Source of the DNA: Aedes albopictus
Taxonomy: Eukaryota > Arthropoda > Insecta > Diptera > Culicidae
NCBI RefSeq assembly: GCF_035046485.1
Contig: NC_085137.1
Span: 345,206,505-345,270,504 of the forward strand
Reading direction: 5' to 3'
Length of the DNA: 64,000 nt
The notes under the pieces are model-generated. The model searched no databases. It saw nothing but the letters and a program-made list of their open reading frames with translations, and was not told where the DNA came from. Positions within the stretch are counted from its first letter, which is position 1; each line of letters opens with the position of its first letter. A program made the translations under genes and the position numbers. This document shows, in pieces, positions 42,769 to 53,622 of this stretch.

Positions 42769-44917
42769 GAGTAGTGTGCGGTAGTTCGGCAGCAGCAAAG
42801 TTTCGCGCGCTCGCTTTGCTAGATTTTTGCGATTTCATTTTCTCTGCGGGGCTCCGACGACGGGACGCCAAGCAGTCAGTAGTGTGCGGTAGTTCGGCAG
42901 CAGCAAAGTTTCGCGCGCTCGCTTTGCTAGATTTTTGCGATTTTCTTTCCCCTTCTCTCTGCGGGGCTCCGACGACGGGACGCCAAGCAGTCAGTAGTGT
43001 GCGGTAGTTCGGCAGCAGCAAAGTTTCGCGCGCTCGCTTTGCTAGATTTTTGCGATTTCATTTTCTCTGCGGGGCTCCGACGACGGGACGCCAAGCAGTC
43101 AGTAGTGTGCGGTAGTTCGGCAGCAGCAAAGTTTCGCGCGCTCGCTTTGCTAGATTTTTGCGATTTTCTTTCCCCTTCTCTCTGCGGGGCTCCGACGACG
43201 GGACGCCAAGCAGTCAGTAGTGTGCGGTAGTTCGGCAGCAGCAAAGTTTCGCGCGCTCGCTTTGCTAGATTTTTGCGATTTTCTTTCCCCTTCTCTCTGC
43301 GGGGCTCCGACGACGGGACGCCAAGCAGTCAGTAGTGTGCGGTAGTTCGGCAGCAGCAAAGTTTCGCGCGCTCGCTTTGTTAGATTTTTGCGATTTCATT
43401 TTCTCTGCGGGGCTCCGACGACGGGACGCCAAGCAGTCAGTAGTGTGCGGTAGTTCGGCAGCAGCAAAGTTTCGCGCGCTCGCTTTGCTAGATTTTTGCG
43501 AATTTCTTTCCCCTTCTCTCTGCGGGGCTCCGACGACGGGACGCCAAGCAGTCAGTAGTGTGCGGTAGTTCGGCAGCAGCAAAGTTTCGCGCGCTCGCTT
43601 TGCTAGATTTTTGCGATTTTCTTTCCCCTTCTCTCTGCGGGGCTCCGACGACGGGACGCCAAGCAGTCAGTAGTGTGCGGTAGTTCGGCAGCAGCAAAGT
43701 TTCGCGCGCTCGCTTTGCTAGATTTTTGCGATTTCATTTTCTCTGCGGGGCTCCGACGACGGGACGCCAAGCAGTCAATAGTGTGCGGTAGTTCGGCAGC
43801 AGCAAAGTTTCGCGCGCTCGCTTTGCTAGATTTTTGCGATTTTCTTTCCCCTTCTCTCTGCGGGGCTCCGACGACGGGACGCCAAGCAGTCAGTAGTGTG
43901 CGGTAGTTCGGCAGCAGCAAAGTTTCGCGCGCTCGCTTTGCTAGATTTTTGCGATTTCATTTTCTCTGCGGGGCTCCGACGACGGGACGCCAAGCAGTCA
44001 GTAGTGTGCGGTAGTTCGGCAGCAGCATAGTTTCGCGCGCTCGCTTTGCTAGATTTTTGCGATTTTCTTTCCCCTTCTCTCTGCGGGGCTCCGACGACGG
44101 GACGCCAAGCAGTCAGTAGTGTGCGGTAGTTCGGCAGCAGCATAGTTTCGCGCGCTCGCTTTGCTAGATTTTTGCGATTTTCTTTCCCCTTCTCTCTGCG
44201 GGGCTCCGACGACGGGACGCCAAGCAGTCAGTAGTGTGCGGTAGTGTGCGCGCGCCGTGGTTCGAGTCGGTTCCGAATTTTTCGCTTCCCTTCGGCGCTA
44301 GTTTCGAATACACTTTTAGTTGATAATAAATATTTTCTTTAATTTTTTGCATTTACACAAAAGAGTGAAAAATGTTACTTCGGGTTCGCCGGTCGAGAAA
44401 AATCCGGGCGCCGACAAGTGAGTCGCGTTCAGTGTATTTCTGTGTGGAATAGACTAAAGGTTTCTGCTCCCTAGTGGAGTGGAGACGCGCGATAGAATTT
44501 TCTTTTTGGCTAGTTCTTGCGTCGAAAAGTGGTCGGTTGTTAACGGCGGTTTGTGTATATTGATCCATTGTCAAATCATATCACCAACCATAGGTGACTC
44601 CCGGACTGACAATGTACCTTACCCTACTAACAAAAAAAAATTCCTTCCTGAGACAAACGTGGAGATGCAGCGATTCGCGGTCTTTATATCAACGTTTGTC
44701 TTACTAACATTCCCTTCCATCCTCGATGACCGTAAGGACGTGGCCGGCGCCGTTATTGACCTTATTAAAGTTGAGAGCTCTCGACCTGTGTACATTGAGA
44801 ATAGTAAGCTAGTCCCAAGCCCTATTCATTGGTTCCTTGTGCAATTTCGATTACTCTGGTCAATCACGGAGTAGCAACTACGAATTGTGCGGTCATCTAT
44901 GCTCATGCTCATGCTCA
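42769..44917 (+). mobile_element. Retrotransposed LINE-like element: 13 promoter-like monomers plus UTR-like body
   Basis: A 17-bp direct repeat TGATAGTGATGATGATG flanks the unit (42752-42768 and 44918-44934). It starts with G then AGTAGTGTGCGG, runs through 13 tandem monomers to 44230, a unique body (44231-44580), and a 3' segment related to 583-905, and ends in a (GCTCAT)n tail. No endonuclease or reverse transcriptase frame is present, so it must have been copied by another LINE. The 131-codon frame at 44479-44874 begins with GTG and is not recognised. Confidence 0.9.
42771..44230 (+). repeat. Tandem array of 13 monomers (108- and 115-bp forms)
   Basis: Monomers begin GTAGTGTGCGGTAGTTCGGC and end GACGCCAAGCAGTCA. 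The short form (S, 108) has GATTTCATTTTCTCTGC and the long form (L, 115) has GATTTTCTTTCCCC then TTCTCTCTGC. Unit starts are 42771, 42879, 42994, 43102, 43217, 43332, 43440, 43555, 43670, 43778, 43893, 44001 and 44116; the order is S L S L L S L L S L S L L. Units differ by only a few point changes. Each joint carries TCAGT (TCAAT at 43776), an insect initiator sequence. The long frames on both strands are artefacts of the repeat. Confidence 0.97.
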
Positions 44918-44934
44918 TGATAGTGATGATGATG

Positions 44935-46726
44935 TTAAAAGTCTTGCTTTTCTTAATAAAATATTTCCAGGATTCAGGAGCACTTTGGCTAACGTCGACG
45001 GAAAGATCATTAGTACATATTCTACGAGATAGGCACTATAGTATCACTATATATCACCACTAGGTGGATTTTTCTCTTTTTTTTTTTTACTTTTATCGGT
45101 TTTCGATAATTCTGACAAAGTTCACATGGCTAGTAAATTTCATGTTGTGTTTCCAAATGCAAAGGCAATTGGATAGGATAAGCGTTTCACTTTAAATGAC
45201 AGAATCAAAATACATTTTATGATTTGGGTGCAGAAAAATGCCCTTCAATGCGTTTATCAAATGATCTCAATAGAAGAGTCGAGCCGGAATTCTAAGTATG
45301 AGTTTAAGACGGTCGACTGTAGCTGCCCGACCATTAAATTTATATCTTATGCGCCTGCTAGAGGAAGTTACTCTTGCATGGTGTTGCCTTTACGAACCCG
45401 ACTGGTTGTGGTGGTATTGCTCCAGATAAGACGTGAGACCTGACCCAACAACGCGCTTTCAAACACAGCGTCCTCAGTTATTCGTTCGCTTTCTTTTTCG
45501 CTGCATTACGATCCCACTGGAACCAGAGATGTTTTCAAATTAGTTCTTTCGTAATGTTCACGGCCGAATATGTCATTCACACGGAATTCAATAATATTTG
45601 AACATTCTTGATCGGTAGTTAATCGACCCCAATGTTCTATCGAACCAATCTTACTCACTAGTCTATTACCGGAGATCTTTCCCATCAATTATGTGCCGAG
45701 GGGAAAGATATGCTACGCGTTCAAACTTTGGGATCCGATCTGTGTTTGTGGGCCTATCATTATAATAAAAAAGAAATAAGGCCAGCATCCAACTAAATAA
45801 TTGTACATGTCGTCCAGTTTTCCTTCACACGCCACACTTCTACCTTGCTTCGATGATACACAACGTCTACTCTCTCTCCCTGCTTGCTTTAACCCCATGG
45901 AGATCGTGGCGTTCAGTTTATCAAAGACAGGCCGTTATAGGCTAACGAACATGACAAGATTTTTATGATATCTGCTGAGCAGTTAAGCTTCTTTCTAGCT
46001 ACTGGGTAGCCTCAAAACTGGGCCATTCCGCTTCATCGTTCCTATTTTATGATACACCTATTATGTTTTGTTTGCTGGATGATTGCAGCTTGTTCAATAG
46101 TTTATCATGACGAGATTCAACGACAAACAGGGTCGCCTCAGATATGTCATCAATTAATTAATTTGAGATGATGATCGTTAGATTGGGTCATCCATCCGAC
46201 AAAAAGCATCTAAGTAAGTTTCATTAAAGCTTCATGCCATGATTTAATCCGCAGGTACATCCGTCCTATCAGCTTTCACAAATTACCTTTTTACTGCTAT
46301 CCACTTTCTCCGTGTGTCACGCAATGACACAATGTATAGAATGAGCTGTATTATGTACCCGATAATCGTTATACTTGATATCCACTTTGGCTGACCTTCG
46401 CAAGGTATAGGCCATGTTAACCTTTGTTCTATGATCCAGAGTAATGTACGGTAATTAGGTGCTAATTAATGGGTTGCCCATTTGTTCCGCTTTATCTTTT
46501 TATACTATTGCATACTTAGAGGAAAATGGGTAACGATGGAATATTAGCAAAGGTGATTAATACCAATTCATGGTGGTATTCATAACACTTAAACGAGGTA
46601 ATCAACAGAAATTTAAAAAGTTAAAAAATTGGTAAATATAACACATAATTAACCAATGAATTTTCTTTAGCAAACTGACTTAGTAAAGACATGCTTTTTA
46701 TTCCTGGAGCAAGATATAGCCGTTCC
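44935..46726. other. Spacer
   Basis: Mixed composition with frames of 60-76 codons that I do not recognise. No repeat ends, SINE heads or coding similarity were seen. Confidence 0.3.
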
Positions 46727-46846
46727 TTCTTCTTCTTCTTCTTCTTCTTCTTCTTTATGACTCTACATCCCCACTGGGACTTGGCCTGCATCGCTTCAAC
46801 TTAGTGTTCTTTGAGCACTTCCACAGTTATCAATTGAAGGGAATCG
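46727..46846 (-). mobile_element. 5'-truncated tRNA-derived SINE
   Basis: (TTC)n at 46727-46754 followed by CCCACTGGGACTTGGCCTGC and GAGCACTTCCACAGTTATCA match the 3' half of the SINE at 354-582; the tRNA-like head is missing. Confidence 0.88.
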
Positions 46847-47370
46847 CTGAAAGTTTTCCGAATTTTTCTGAAATGCTCTGGAAAAGCCCTGAAACCTCTC
46901 CGACTAGAAAAATATATCAAGTTTATAACATATTGTGTTGTGATGTTTAAAATTTTTCAATAACTTATTATATTATAAACTATAACTATAAAATCATATT
47001 ATAAAATATGATACAATTTTGAGCTCTAGGAAAACTAGTTTCTATCACATTTTGATACAATAGTGTAACATAATTTTATGAATGTCAAAGAATCAAAACT
47101 AAATTATTTCACAATGGTTGAAACATAATATGATATGATTGTGTTATAATATTTTTGCAACCCCAATGATGTTATATATGATCATATCACAATATTTATA
47201 TCGTGATTTGTTATAATTATGTTATATTTTTGTTAGAATCTTACAGTTGTCCTTGTAACGCATATGGTACCCTCCGGAAACCCTCTGAATCTTCCGTGAA
47301 GGCTGCCTTAAACACCTTGAAACGCCCTCGGACCCTCTGTAACACCACTAAGGCCCTCCGAAACCCTCCA
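46847..47370. repeat. Fragments of the 31.6-kb satellite around an AT-rich insert
   Basis: CTGAAATGCTCTGGAAAAGC at the left and GAAACGCCCTCGGACCCTCT at the right are the same kind of repeat as 31600-32480. Between them (about 46905-47245) lies AT-rich sequence with ATATGATA / TATCATAT words in both orientations, possibly a decayed foldback insert. Confidence 0.55.
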
Positions 47371-47915
47371 AAATAATAATTTGATTGAGCCACCATTTGA
47401 CTAAAATCGAGGGGTCTGCAAAAATTGTTGTGGCTCTAACTAAGGTGGTTCCAACGATTTGCGTAACCAAATGCATTTTCCTAATTTTTTTTGGCGAGGA
47501 CTTTCAGAAAATCGGCACCTAAAACATTTTTGCAGACAAGTTGTAGGTAAATAGTCCAAAACCATTTTTAGATATTTATAGGTATCAGCCTATAATGAAG
47601 GACTTGTTTTCTAAGAAAAGAAAAAAAAATACAAAAATGCGCAAACTATACCTCGCTTTTAGCCGGGATTGGATATTAGAGGGTTATACAACAAGCTCCA
47701 TTGGATTAAACGTTTCTGCTAAGCTCCATACTGGGGTCATGGAAAATCAAACGATTGCTCATTTCTTGAGCGATTCCATTGTGAGTGCATTCATAAAATA
47801 TATGACGCGCCTTAGCTACAACAATGTTTCTTAACGTCAAACCAATAGAATACTCTAACATCCATAGCGTACACTACACTACTAACATATATTCCTTAAA
47901 AAAAAGCTGTAATGT
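47371..47915. other. Spacer
   Basis: A 79-codon frame at 47595-47834 is unrecognised. No other features are seen. Confidence 0.3.
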
Positions 47916-47999
47916 TTAACCTTTCAGTACTCGCGCCATTTTTTGTAACGCGAGCAGTCGCGCGTTGTACTTTGTACAACACCCATACATTCTGAAATA

Positions 48000-49290
48000 T
48001 CTAAGGATCCTGATTGTTTAGAGGAGGACTGTCTTTGGCAAAGTTGTTGTAAATTTCATGGGCTACTTGATGCTGACAAGGTTGATTCGTAATACGTCCA
48101 CTAGGCGGCGCTAGTGAGCAATATCATGTTATATCTTATATCTCAGGATCCTGATATCTTAGAAAGATGGTGTCTTCGGCAAAGTTGTTTGGTAGGTCAA
48201 GGACTTACGGATGATTTGCAGTTTAATTTGAAATTTCACCACTAGGCGGCGCTAGTGAGCAATTTCATGTTATATCTTATATCTCAGGATCCTAATGTCT
48301 TAGAAAGATGGTGTCTTCGGCAAAGTTGTTTGGTAGGCTTACAGATTATTGGCCGTTTAATGGGAAATTCCACCACTAGGCTGCGCTAGTGAGCAAATAA
48401 ACTTTGTATCCTATGTATCTCGGGAACCTGATAACTTAGAAAGATGGTGTCTTCGACAAAGTTGTTTGGTAGGTCAAGTACTTACGGATGATTCGCAGTT
48501 TAATTTGAAATTTCATCACTTGGCGGCGCTAGTGAGCACGTAAGCATTATGTATTATGTATCTCTGGACCCATATTACTTAGAAAGATAGTGTCTTCGAC
48601 AAAGATATTTGGTGTATCAAGGGCTTATAGATGAGTGATAGTTGTGCTAGTGAGCATGTAAATTTTTAATCTCATGTAGCTCAGGATCCCGATTAAAAAG
48701 GCACCGTTCACAGCCAGAGGCTGTACAGACTGAACAGAACTTAACACTAGACCATGGACATGACATACATTACATGCACCAGTGGATAGCATGGTGCGGT
48801 TACACGCTTGGTAACGCTAACCGAACGCCCACGAAGCTCCACTTTACTCAGAAAGATGGTGTCTTCGGCAAAGTTGTTTGGTAGATCAAAGACCAAATGG
48901 AGGAAAAGTTACCTCTCGTGCCGACCTTCTAGAAGATCGAAAACTTACAGATAGTTGTCCGTTTGAATAGTAATTTCACCACTAGATGACGCTAGTGAAC
49001 ATAAAAAATGTATATGCAATAGTTCTCAGGATCCTGGTTACTAGAAGAGAGATGGTGGTTTCGGCAAAGTTGTCAAATAGGTTAAGTGCATTTGGTTGAT
49101 GGGTCGTTGAAATCAATATTTCGCCAGTAAGTGGTTCTAATGAGTATGCAAATTTTATATCTTATATATCTCCGAGTCTGATTACCTGGGAAGTTGATAT
49201 CTTTGGCAAGGTTGGTTGGTAGATCAAGGGCTTTCAGTTGATTGACCATTTGATTCGTGCTTCTGCCACCAGAAGACGCTAGTTGTAAAT
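48000..49290 (+). repeat. Left-arm tandem array, unit about 140 bp
   Basis: Units contain TCAGGATCCTGATNNCTTAG, AAGATGGTGTCTTCGGCAAA, GTTGTTTGGTAGGTCAAG and CACTAGGCGGCGCTAGTGAG. Reference words recur at 48039, 48180, 48321, 48456, 48600, 48871, 49066 and 49207. CTAGNCGGCGCTAG is itself palindromic. Confidence 0.92.
48697..48840 (-). mobile_element. tRNA-derived SINE inserted in the array (same family as 53120)
   Basis: On the minus strand it reads CGTTCGGTTAGCGTTACCAA, CGCACCATGCTATCCACTGG, GTCTAGTGTTAAGTTC and CAGTCTGTACAGCCTCTGGC. The box B region present in the 53120-53336 copy is deleted. It splits one array unit. Confidence 0.88.
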
Positions 49291-49554
49291 TTGCAAAAGC
49301 ATGAACGTGTTCGTCTAGAAAAAAAAATCAACGAGCTGTAAATTTTTATACTTCCGAAAGTTTTCAAAATTTGAAAATTACACAACTAGTTGATTATAAT
49401 TTGTTTAAATTTGCACTTGATTGATTAATTTTACATGAAGTTAAAGCGCTTAGTAAAATATTCAATATCTCACCATCGTATTTCAATATACTCTATCTTA
49501 AGGTTGTCAATGTCACGGGATAAGTACATCCATCCTTTATCCATCAAACAACAA

Positions 49555-50200
49555 TGTCGAAGACATCATCTTTCTAAGTAATCAGGATCTTGAGATATAT
49601 GAGGTATAAAATGGGAATTTTCACTAGTGCCACCTGGATGTGAAATTGCACGTCATATTTGTCTTCATCAGTTAGTGTTTGATCTACTAAACAACTTTTT
49701 AGAAGACACCATCTTTCTAGGTAATCAGGGTCCTGAGACACATGAGTTTTAAAATTTGAATACCCACTAGTGCCACCTAGATGTGGAGTTTCAAATCATA
49801 CGGACTGAAGACATCATCTTTCTAAGTAATCAGGATCTCGAGATATATGAGTTATAATTTTTGAGTACTCACTAGCGCCACCTGGATGCGGAATTCCACA
49901 TCATACTTGTCTTCATCAGTTAGTGTTTGATCTACTAAACAACTTTGCAGAAGACACCATCTTTCTAAGTAATCAGGGTCCTGAGATGTATGAATTATAA
50001 AATTTCAATGTCCACTAGCGCCACCTAGATGTGGAGTTTCAAACCAAACGGCTCTCAGTACTCAGGATCCTGAGTTATATGGGATATAAAAAATACATGC
50101 TCACTAGCGCCGCCTATCGGTTGAAATCTGAATTTCTCAGATCACCTCGCGAAGGCCCTTGATATCCCAAGTAACTTTGCCGAAGACACCATATTTCAAG
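49555..50200 (-). repeat. Right-arm array, inverted relative to the left arm
   Basis: Words such as GAAGACACCATCTTTCTAAG, AATCAGGATC and CACTAGCGCCACCTAGATG are the reverse complements of the left-arm words; about five units are seen. Confidence 0.9.
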
Positions 50201-50462
50201 ATCATTTAGATTTTGAAATACACTAATTCACATTCAACTGTCTATCTTATCTTAAATATAGTACGTTCTTCATATTACGATTTTCAATTTTCCGCATTAT
50301 AAGGAGTTATACTGTTTTCAAAAAAGGTCTTATAATATTCCAAATAAGATTCCTGTAGAATACATTTGGGGTTGACATCGATAGAAAAGATGGTTTTAAA
50401 GTAATAATCGATAATTCTCATGCGTTGTACAAAGTATAACAGCGCGATTAACGGAAGGTTAA

Positions 50463-51982
50463 AGCTTAGTTTTTTTTTATCATACTTTCCATTTCTGTTA
50501 ACCGTAACAACGTGGCCAGCGCCACACACACACTGGAACAGAACTAAAAATACGCGGAAAAACTTTAGTTTGTCTATTTAAAGTATTTCCAACACAAAAC
50601 ATAAAATTTTTGACTCGATATTATTCAATTTGAATGAGATTTTTTTTTCATGCGCTGGATCTCGTGAACCATTGACTTTTGCATCAACACATAATCATTT
50701 TCCTCGCATTACTTTTGAAAAAAAGTATGCAAAAAAAATAATTTCAAATAAATTATAACTCGAAAACGGTTTATTGAATTGAAAGTATGTGTTTGAAGAT
50801 TTTTGCGGATTCCAAGCTCTTAAAAATATATTCTCATTGTATTATTCATCATGGATGTATGCAAAATGCCATATAATTTAAATTTTCCAAAACTTTACCC
50901 TTTGTTTTTTTTTATTGCAGAAAGCAGAAATTTTTTAGGAAGCCTAGAATGATCCAATGCATCAAACTATTTTAAACGAATTTTTATTTTTGATTGACTT
51001 TTAAAACAGTTTTTGAGATTTTTGGTTTAAAAATAGAGTGAGGTTCCAATAAAAAAAACTATGAATGTTTTTTCATACATCCTGCAGCCTACATTTTTTA
51101 ACAAATTAAAAAAAAAATATGGGACCTAGTGAAATGTTATTCGAGATCGAGAAATATAATTCTGATTTGGGAGTTTTCAAACCATCTAAAATAACATTTA
51201 GCAAGGTACAGTTTATTTTTTTTATTTACTGTAACTTAAGTTAAGTTAAATATCCCTTTCGGGACGGAGCACAAAAAAGTGAAATCTCCATACAAATGGC
51301 TCAATTTTGGCTCTCCAGAACTCTTAGATTTCCCAACAAAACAACAATTATTTTTCCTCATTTGAAAGAACTGCTCTTTATCCTTCGATTTCTAACTTTG
51401 ACTACCTACATAAATCGGAAATAAAAAATAAGCGACAGATAAAACTTTTTCATGTTTTACGGATTTTGTGCACTTTTTGTTTACCTTGTTGTGGTAAATC
51501 ACACAGGCAACGTAAACAAAAGCTTGTTTACTAACATGCAAGTTGACAATGGTTGAATTATTGAAACAGTTTACACCACTTAAAACAAAGTCTGAATAGA
51601 TGAAATAAATAGGCAAACCTGTTACGCTCAACAGCACAATTGTGCTGGTTCGTCACGAAACGGATATAGAGAAAAAAATATGCAAAGTTTTTTTTCAATG
51701 AACCTTGAAAGTAGAATCAATTTTTGATATATGTAAATCTATAAAAATCGTTTCCTTTTGGTTGTTTTGAAATTCCATGAAAAATAAAAAAAAACTTGGG
51801 AAAATAAAAATAGCATATCACCATCCTGGGCTACTTGGCAAATTTTGAGGCTGGAAGTCTGCTTTCTGCAGAACAAAACAAAAAAAGGGAAGGATAAGAG
51901 TCTTGGAAATTGATATTATATATGACATTTAACAAAGATCTGCAATGAACATTACTCTCAGTGTATTTTTTTTTCTCTTAAA
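50463..51982. other. AT-rich spacer
   Basis: Very AT-rich, with long A or T runs and an 81-codon unrecognised minus-strand frame at 51392-51637. No repeat ends are seen. Confidence 0.4.
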
Positions 51983-52110
51983 GACGGGCTTGGTGGTCTA
52001 GTGGCTACCGCTTCTGATTCATATGCAGAAGGTCATGGGTTCAATCCCTGGCCCGTCCCTTTCATCCTAGTTTGTATCTTTCTATCCACTTTGTCTCTCT
52101 CTCTTCTCTA
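51983..52110 (+). mobile_element. tRNA-derived SINE of a second family
   Basis: GACGGGC at the start pairs with GCCCGTC at 52051-52057; box A TGGTCTAGTGGC and box B GGTTCAATCC are present. The anticodon region is too long for a normal tRNA, and CTTTCATCCTAGTTTGTATC with a TCTCTCTC tract follows, so this is a SINE head, not a tRNA gene. The 3' end is uncertain. Confidence 0.7.
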
Positions 52111-52191
52111 CATATACAACTCATGTATATTGATATGTTCATAGCCATCGCTAGAACCAAGTAACTCACATGTTATACCGTTTAACCGTGG

Positions 52192-52233
52192 TGCTGACAG
52201 TAGTGATCAACCACGCGACTAGCGGAAGGTTAA
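52192..52233. repeat. Remnant of a TTAA element end
   Basis: CGCGACTAGCGGAAGG followed by TTAA resembles the right end of 47920-50458 (GCGCGATTAACGGAAGG then TTAA). A second TTAA lies 38 bases to the left, but no matching left end is present. Confidence 0.4.
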
Positions 52234-53118
52234 ACTTGTTTATTGACTTGATAAATTCCAATAAAATCCAGCATAAGATTGATAATTTTGCTATTAAGGT
52301 AAGATAATTAGGATAAAACAACATAACATTCTGCCATGTTTGTTTTTATGTTTTGAATTCCATGAGTGTACTCAGCATGTAATTTAGTCTCTTCGCCAAT
52401 CCAAATGCTTGCATGGTAGTGATTTGTGATTTTTTAATTTCTTTTGTTAATAATTTGTGAGAACTGTAAACAATTGAAATATATGAGTTCCTTGCAATAG
52501 GTTTCATGAGACTTTGATCGTAAAATTCGTAAATCGTAAATATTCGTAAAAATTGTTTATTCTATGTACCAGTTTTTTTGATTTGATGAAATATTTGGTT
52601 GTGTTAGTGGAATATCTGTAAGTAAAAGAAAATCTTCTAGTCAAATCAAGTACGAGACACTGCAGACATTCTTACAGTTGACGTCGGCATACGAAGCCGA
52701 GCTGGCTGTAAAGCAAAACAAACACGCTCGACATTAGAGCTTAGGGGTCAAATGCACTCTTGCTACGCGCATGTCTTGGGATTCCTTAGGATATTTAAGC
52801 CCAACCCTTTTACACTGCACATACAAAACATACGATCGTTTGTTCCGACATATGAAATCAAAATTTCAAATAGGGCTCAGCTGGTAACATTTTATCAAAT
52901 TGAATACTGTAAACGTAATGAATGTTTTGAAACAACAAAATCAAATATTTGACCATCAATTATTATTCAATTATTAACTGTTTAATATATTAAACAGATC
53001 CATATGATCCCGTCTTGTTCTTCCACTTGTTCCACCTCATGTCTTTAATTGATATCCCGTTCGTGTTGCTCCACTTGTCCACCTCGTGTCCCTTCGAAAA
53101 TCGTCTGTTTGTATCATT
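52234..53118. other. Spacer
   Basis: AT-rich, with a small GC patch near 52680-52740. No recognised feature. Confidence 0.4.
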
Positions 53119-53119
53119 A

Positions 53120-53336
53120 GAGCCTCGTGGCCGTGCGGTTAGGGTCACCAAGCTTCTAATCGCACCATGCTATGGGGTGAGGGTTCGATTCCCGCTCCGG
53201 GCGATGAAACTTTTCGTGAGAATAGTTTCTTCTCCGTATCCACTGGTGCATGCTCCGTGTGTCTCTTGTCTAGTGTTTAAGTTTCATTCAGTCTGTGCAG
53301 CCTCTAGCTAAAGACGGTGTCCGCGTCTTTTTTTTT
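53120..53336 (+). mobile_element. tRNA-derived SINE, third family
   Basis: Box A TGGCCGTGCGGTTAGGG and box B GGGTTCGATTCCCG lie in a tRNA-like head ending CTCCGGGCG. The body reads CACTGGTGCATGCTCCGTGT, GTCTAGTGTTTAAGTTTC and CAGTCTGTGCAGCCTCTAGC, ending in a T-rich tail. Related copies lie at 48697-48840 and 54195-54245. Confidence 0.82.
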
Positions 53337-53505
53337 TTATTATTACAGGTTGTTTGTTAACTCCACGTTTGCCCAGCAGCAATACGCCACACCAAGCTGT
53401 CACGAGTCAGCGAAAAGCCCCATCACCCTATCCTTTCCTCAAATATTTTTGTTCCCCCTAACCTCGACCAAACCGCGAGTTTTTCGGTTCCCCAAAACTA
53501 ACATA

Positions 53506-53620
53506 CAGTCATTGTGCAAATATGGGTCACTCTGTCACAATTATTAGTCAGTCAGTTCACCATGCAATCCAAATGGAATTGACCCATGATTGTGGGTGAC
53601 CCATGATTGTGCTATGACTG
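53506..53620. mobile_element. CAGTCATNGCACAAT MITE, copy 2 (115 bp)
   Basis: Ends as in 23264-23378, with TA at 53504-53505 and 53621-53622 and the same orientation, length and central TTATTAGTCAGTCAG. Confidence 0.92.
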
Positions 53621-53622
53621 TA

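Larger units (their letters stand above)
47920..50458. mobile_element. TTAA-flanked foldback element built of mirrored arrays (2539 bp)
   Basis: TTAA at 47916-47919 and 50459-50462. The ends are CCTTTCAGTACTCGCGC and, inward from the right, CCTTCCGTTAATCGCGC; both sides then carry TACTTTGTACAAC. Units of about 140 bp run rightward from 48000 to 49290 and in the opposite direction from about 49555 to 50200, around a unique centre. This is a piggyBac-type footprint without a transposase. Confidence 0.85.

Noticed and set aside
42734..44143. Repeated 69-, 77- and 105-codon frames on both strands of the monomer array
   Set aside because: They recur once per unit or two, in both directions, with identical peptides; they are by-products of a repeat whose length is close to a multiple of three over two units.
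46905..47245. Clear TIR element in the AT-rich insert
   Set aside because: The inverted words are AT-rich and the end match is weak; composition alone could produce it.
51983..52058. Apparent tRNA gene
   Set aside because: The acceptor stem pairs, but the anticodon arm is too long and the T-stem is mismatched; the following SINE-like body explains it better.
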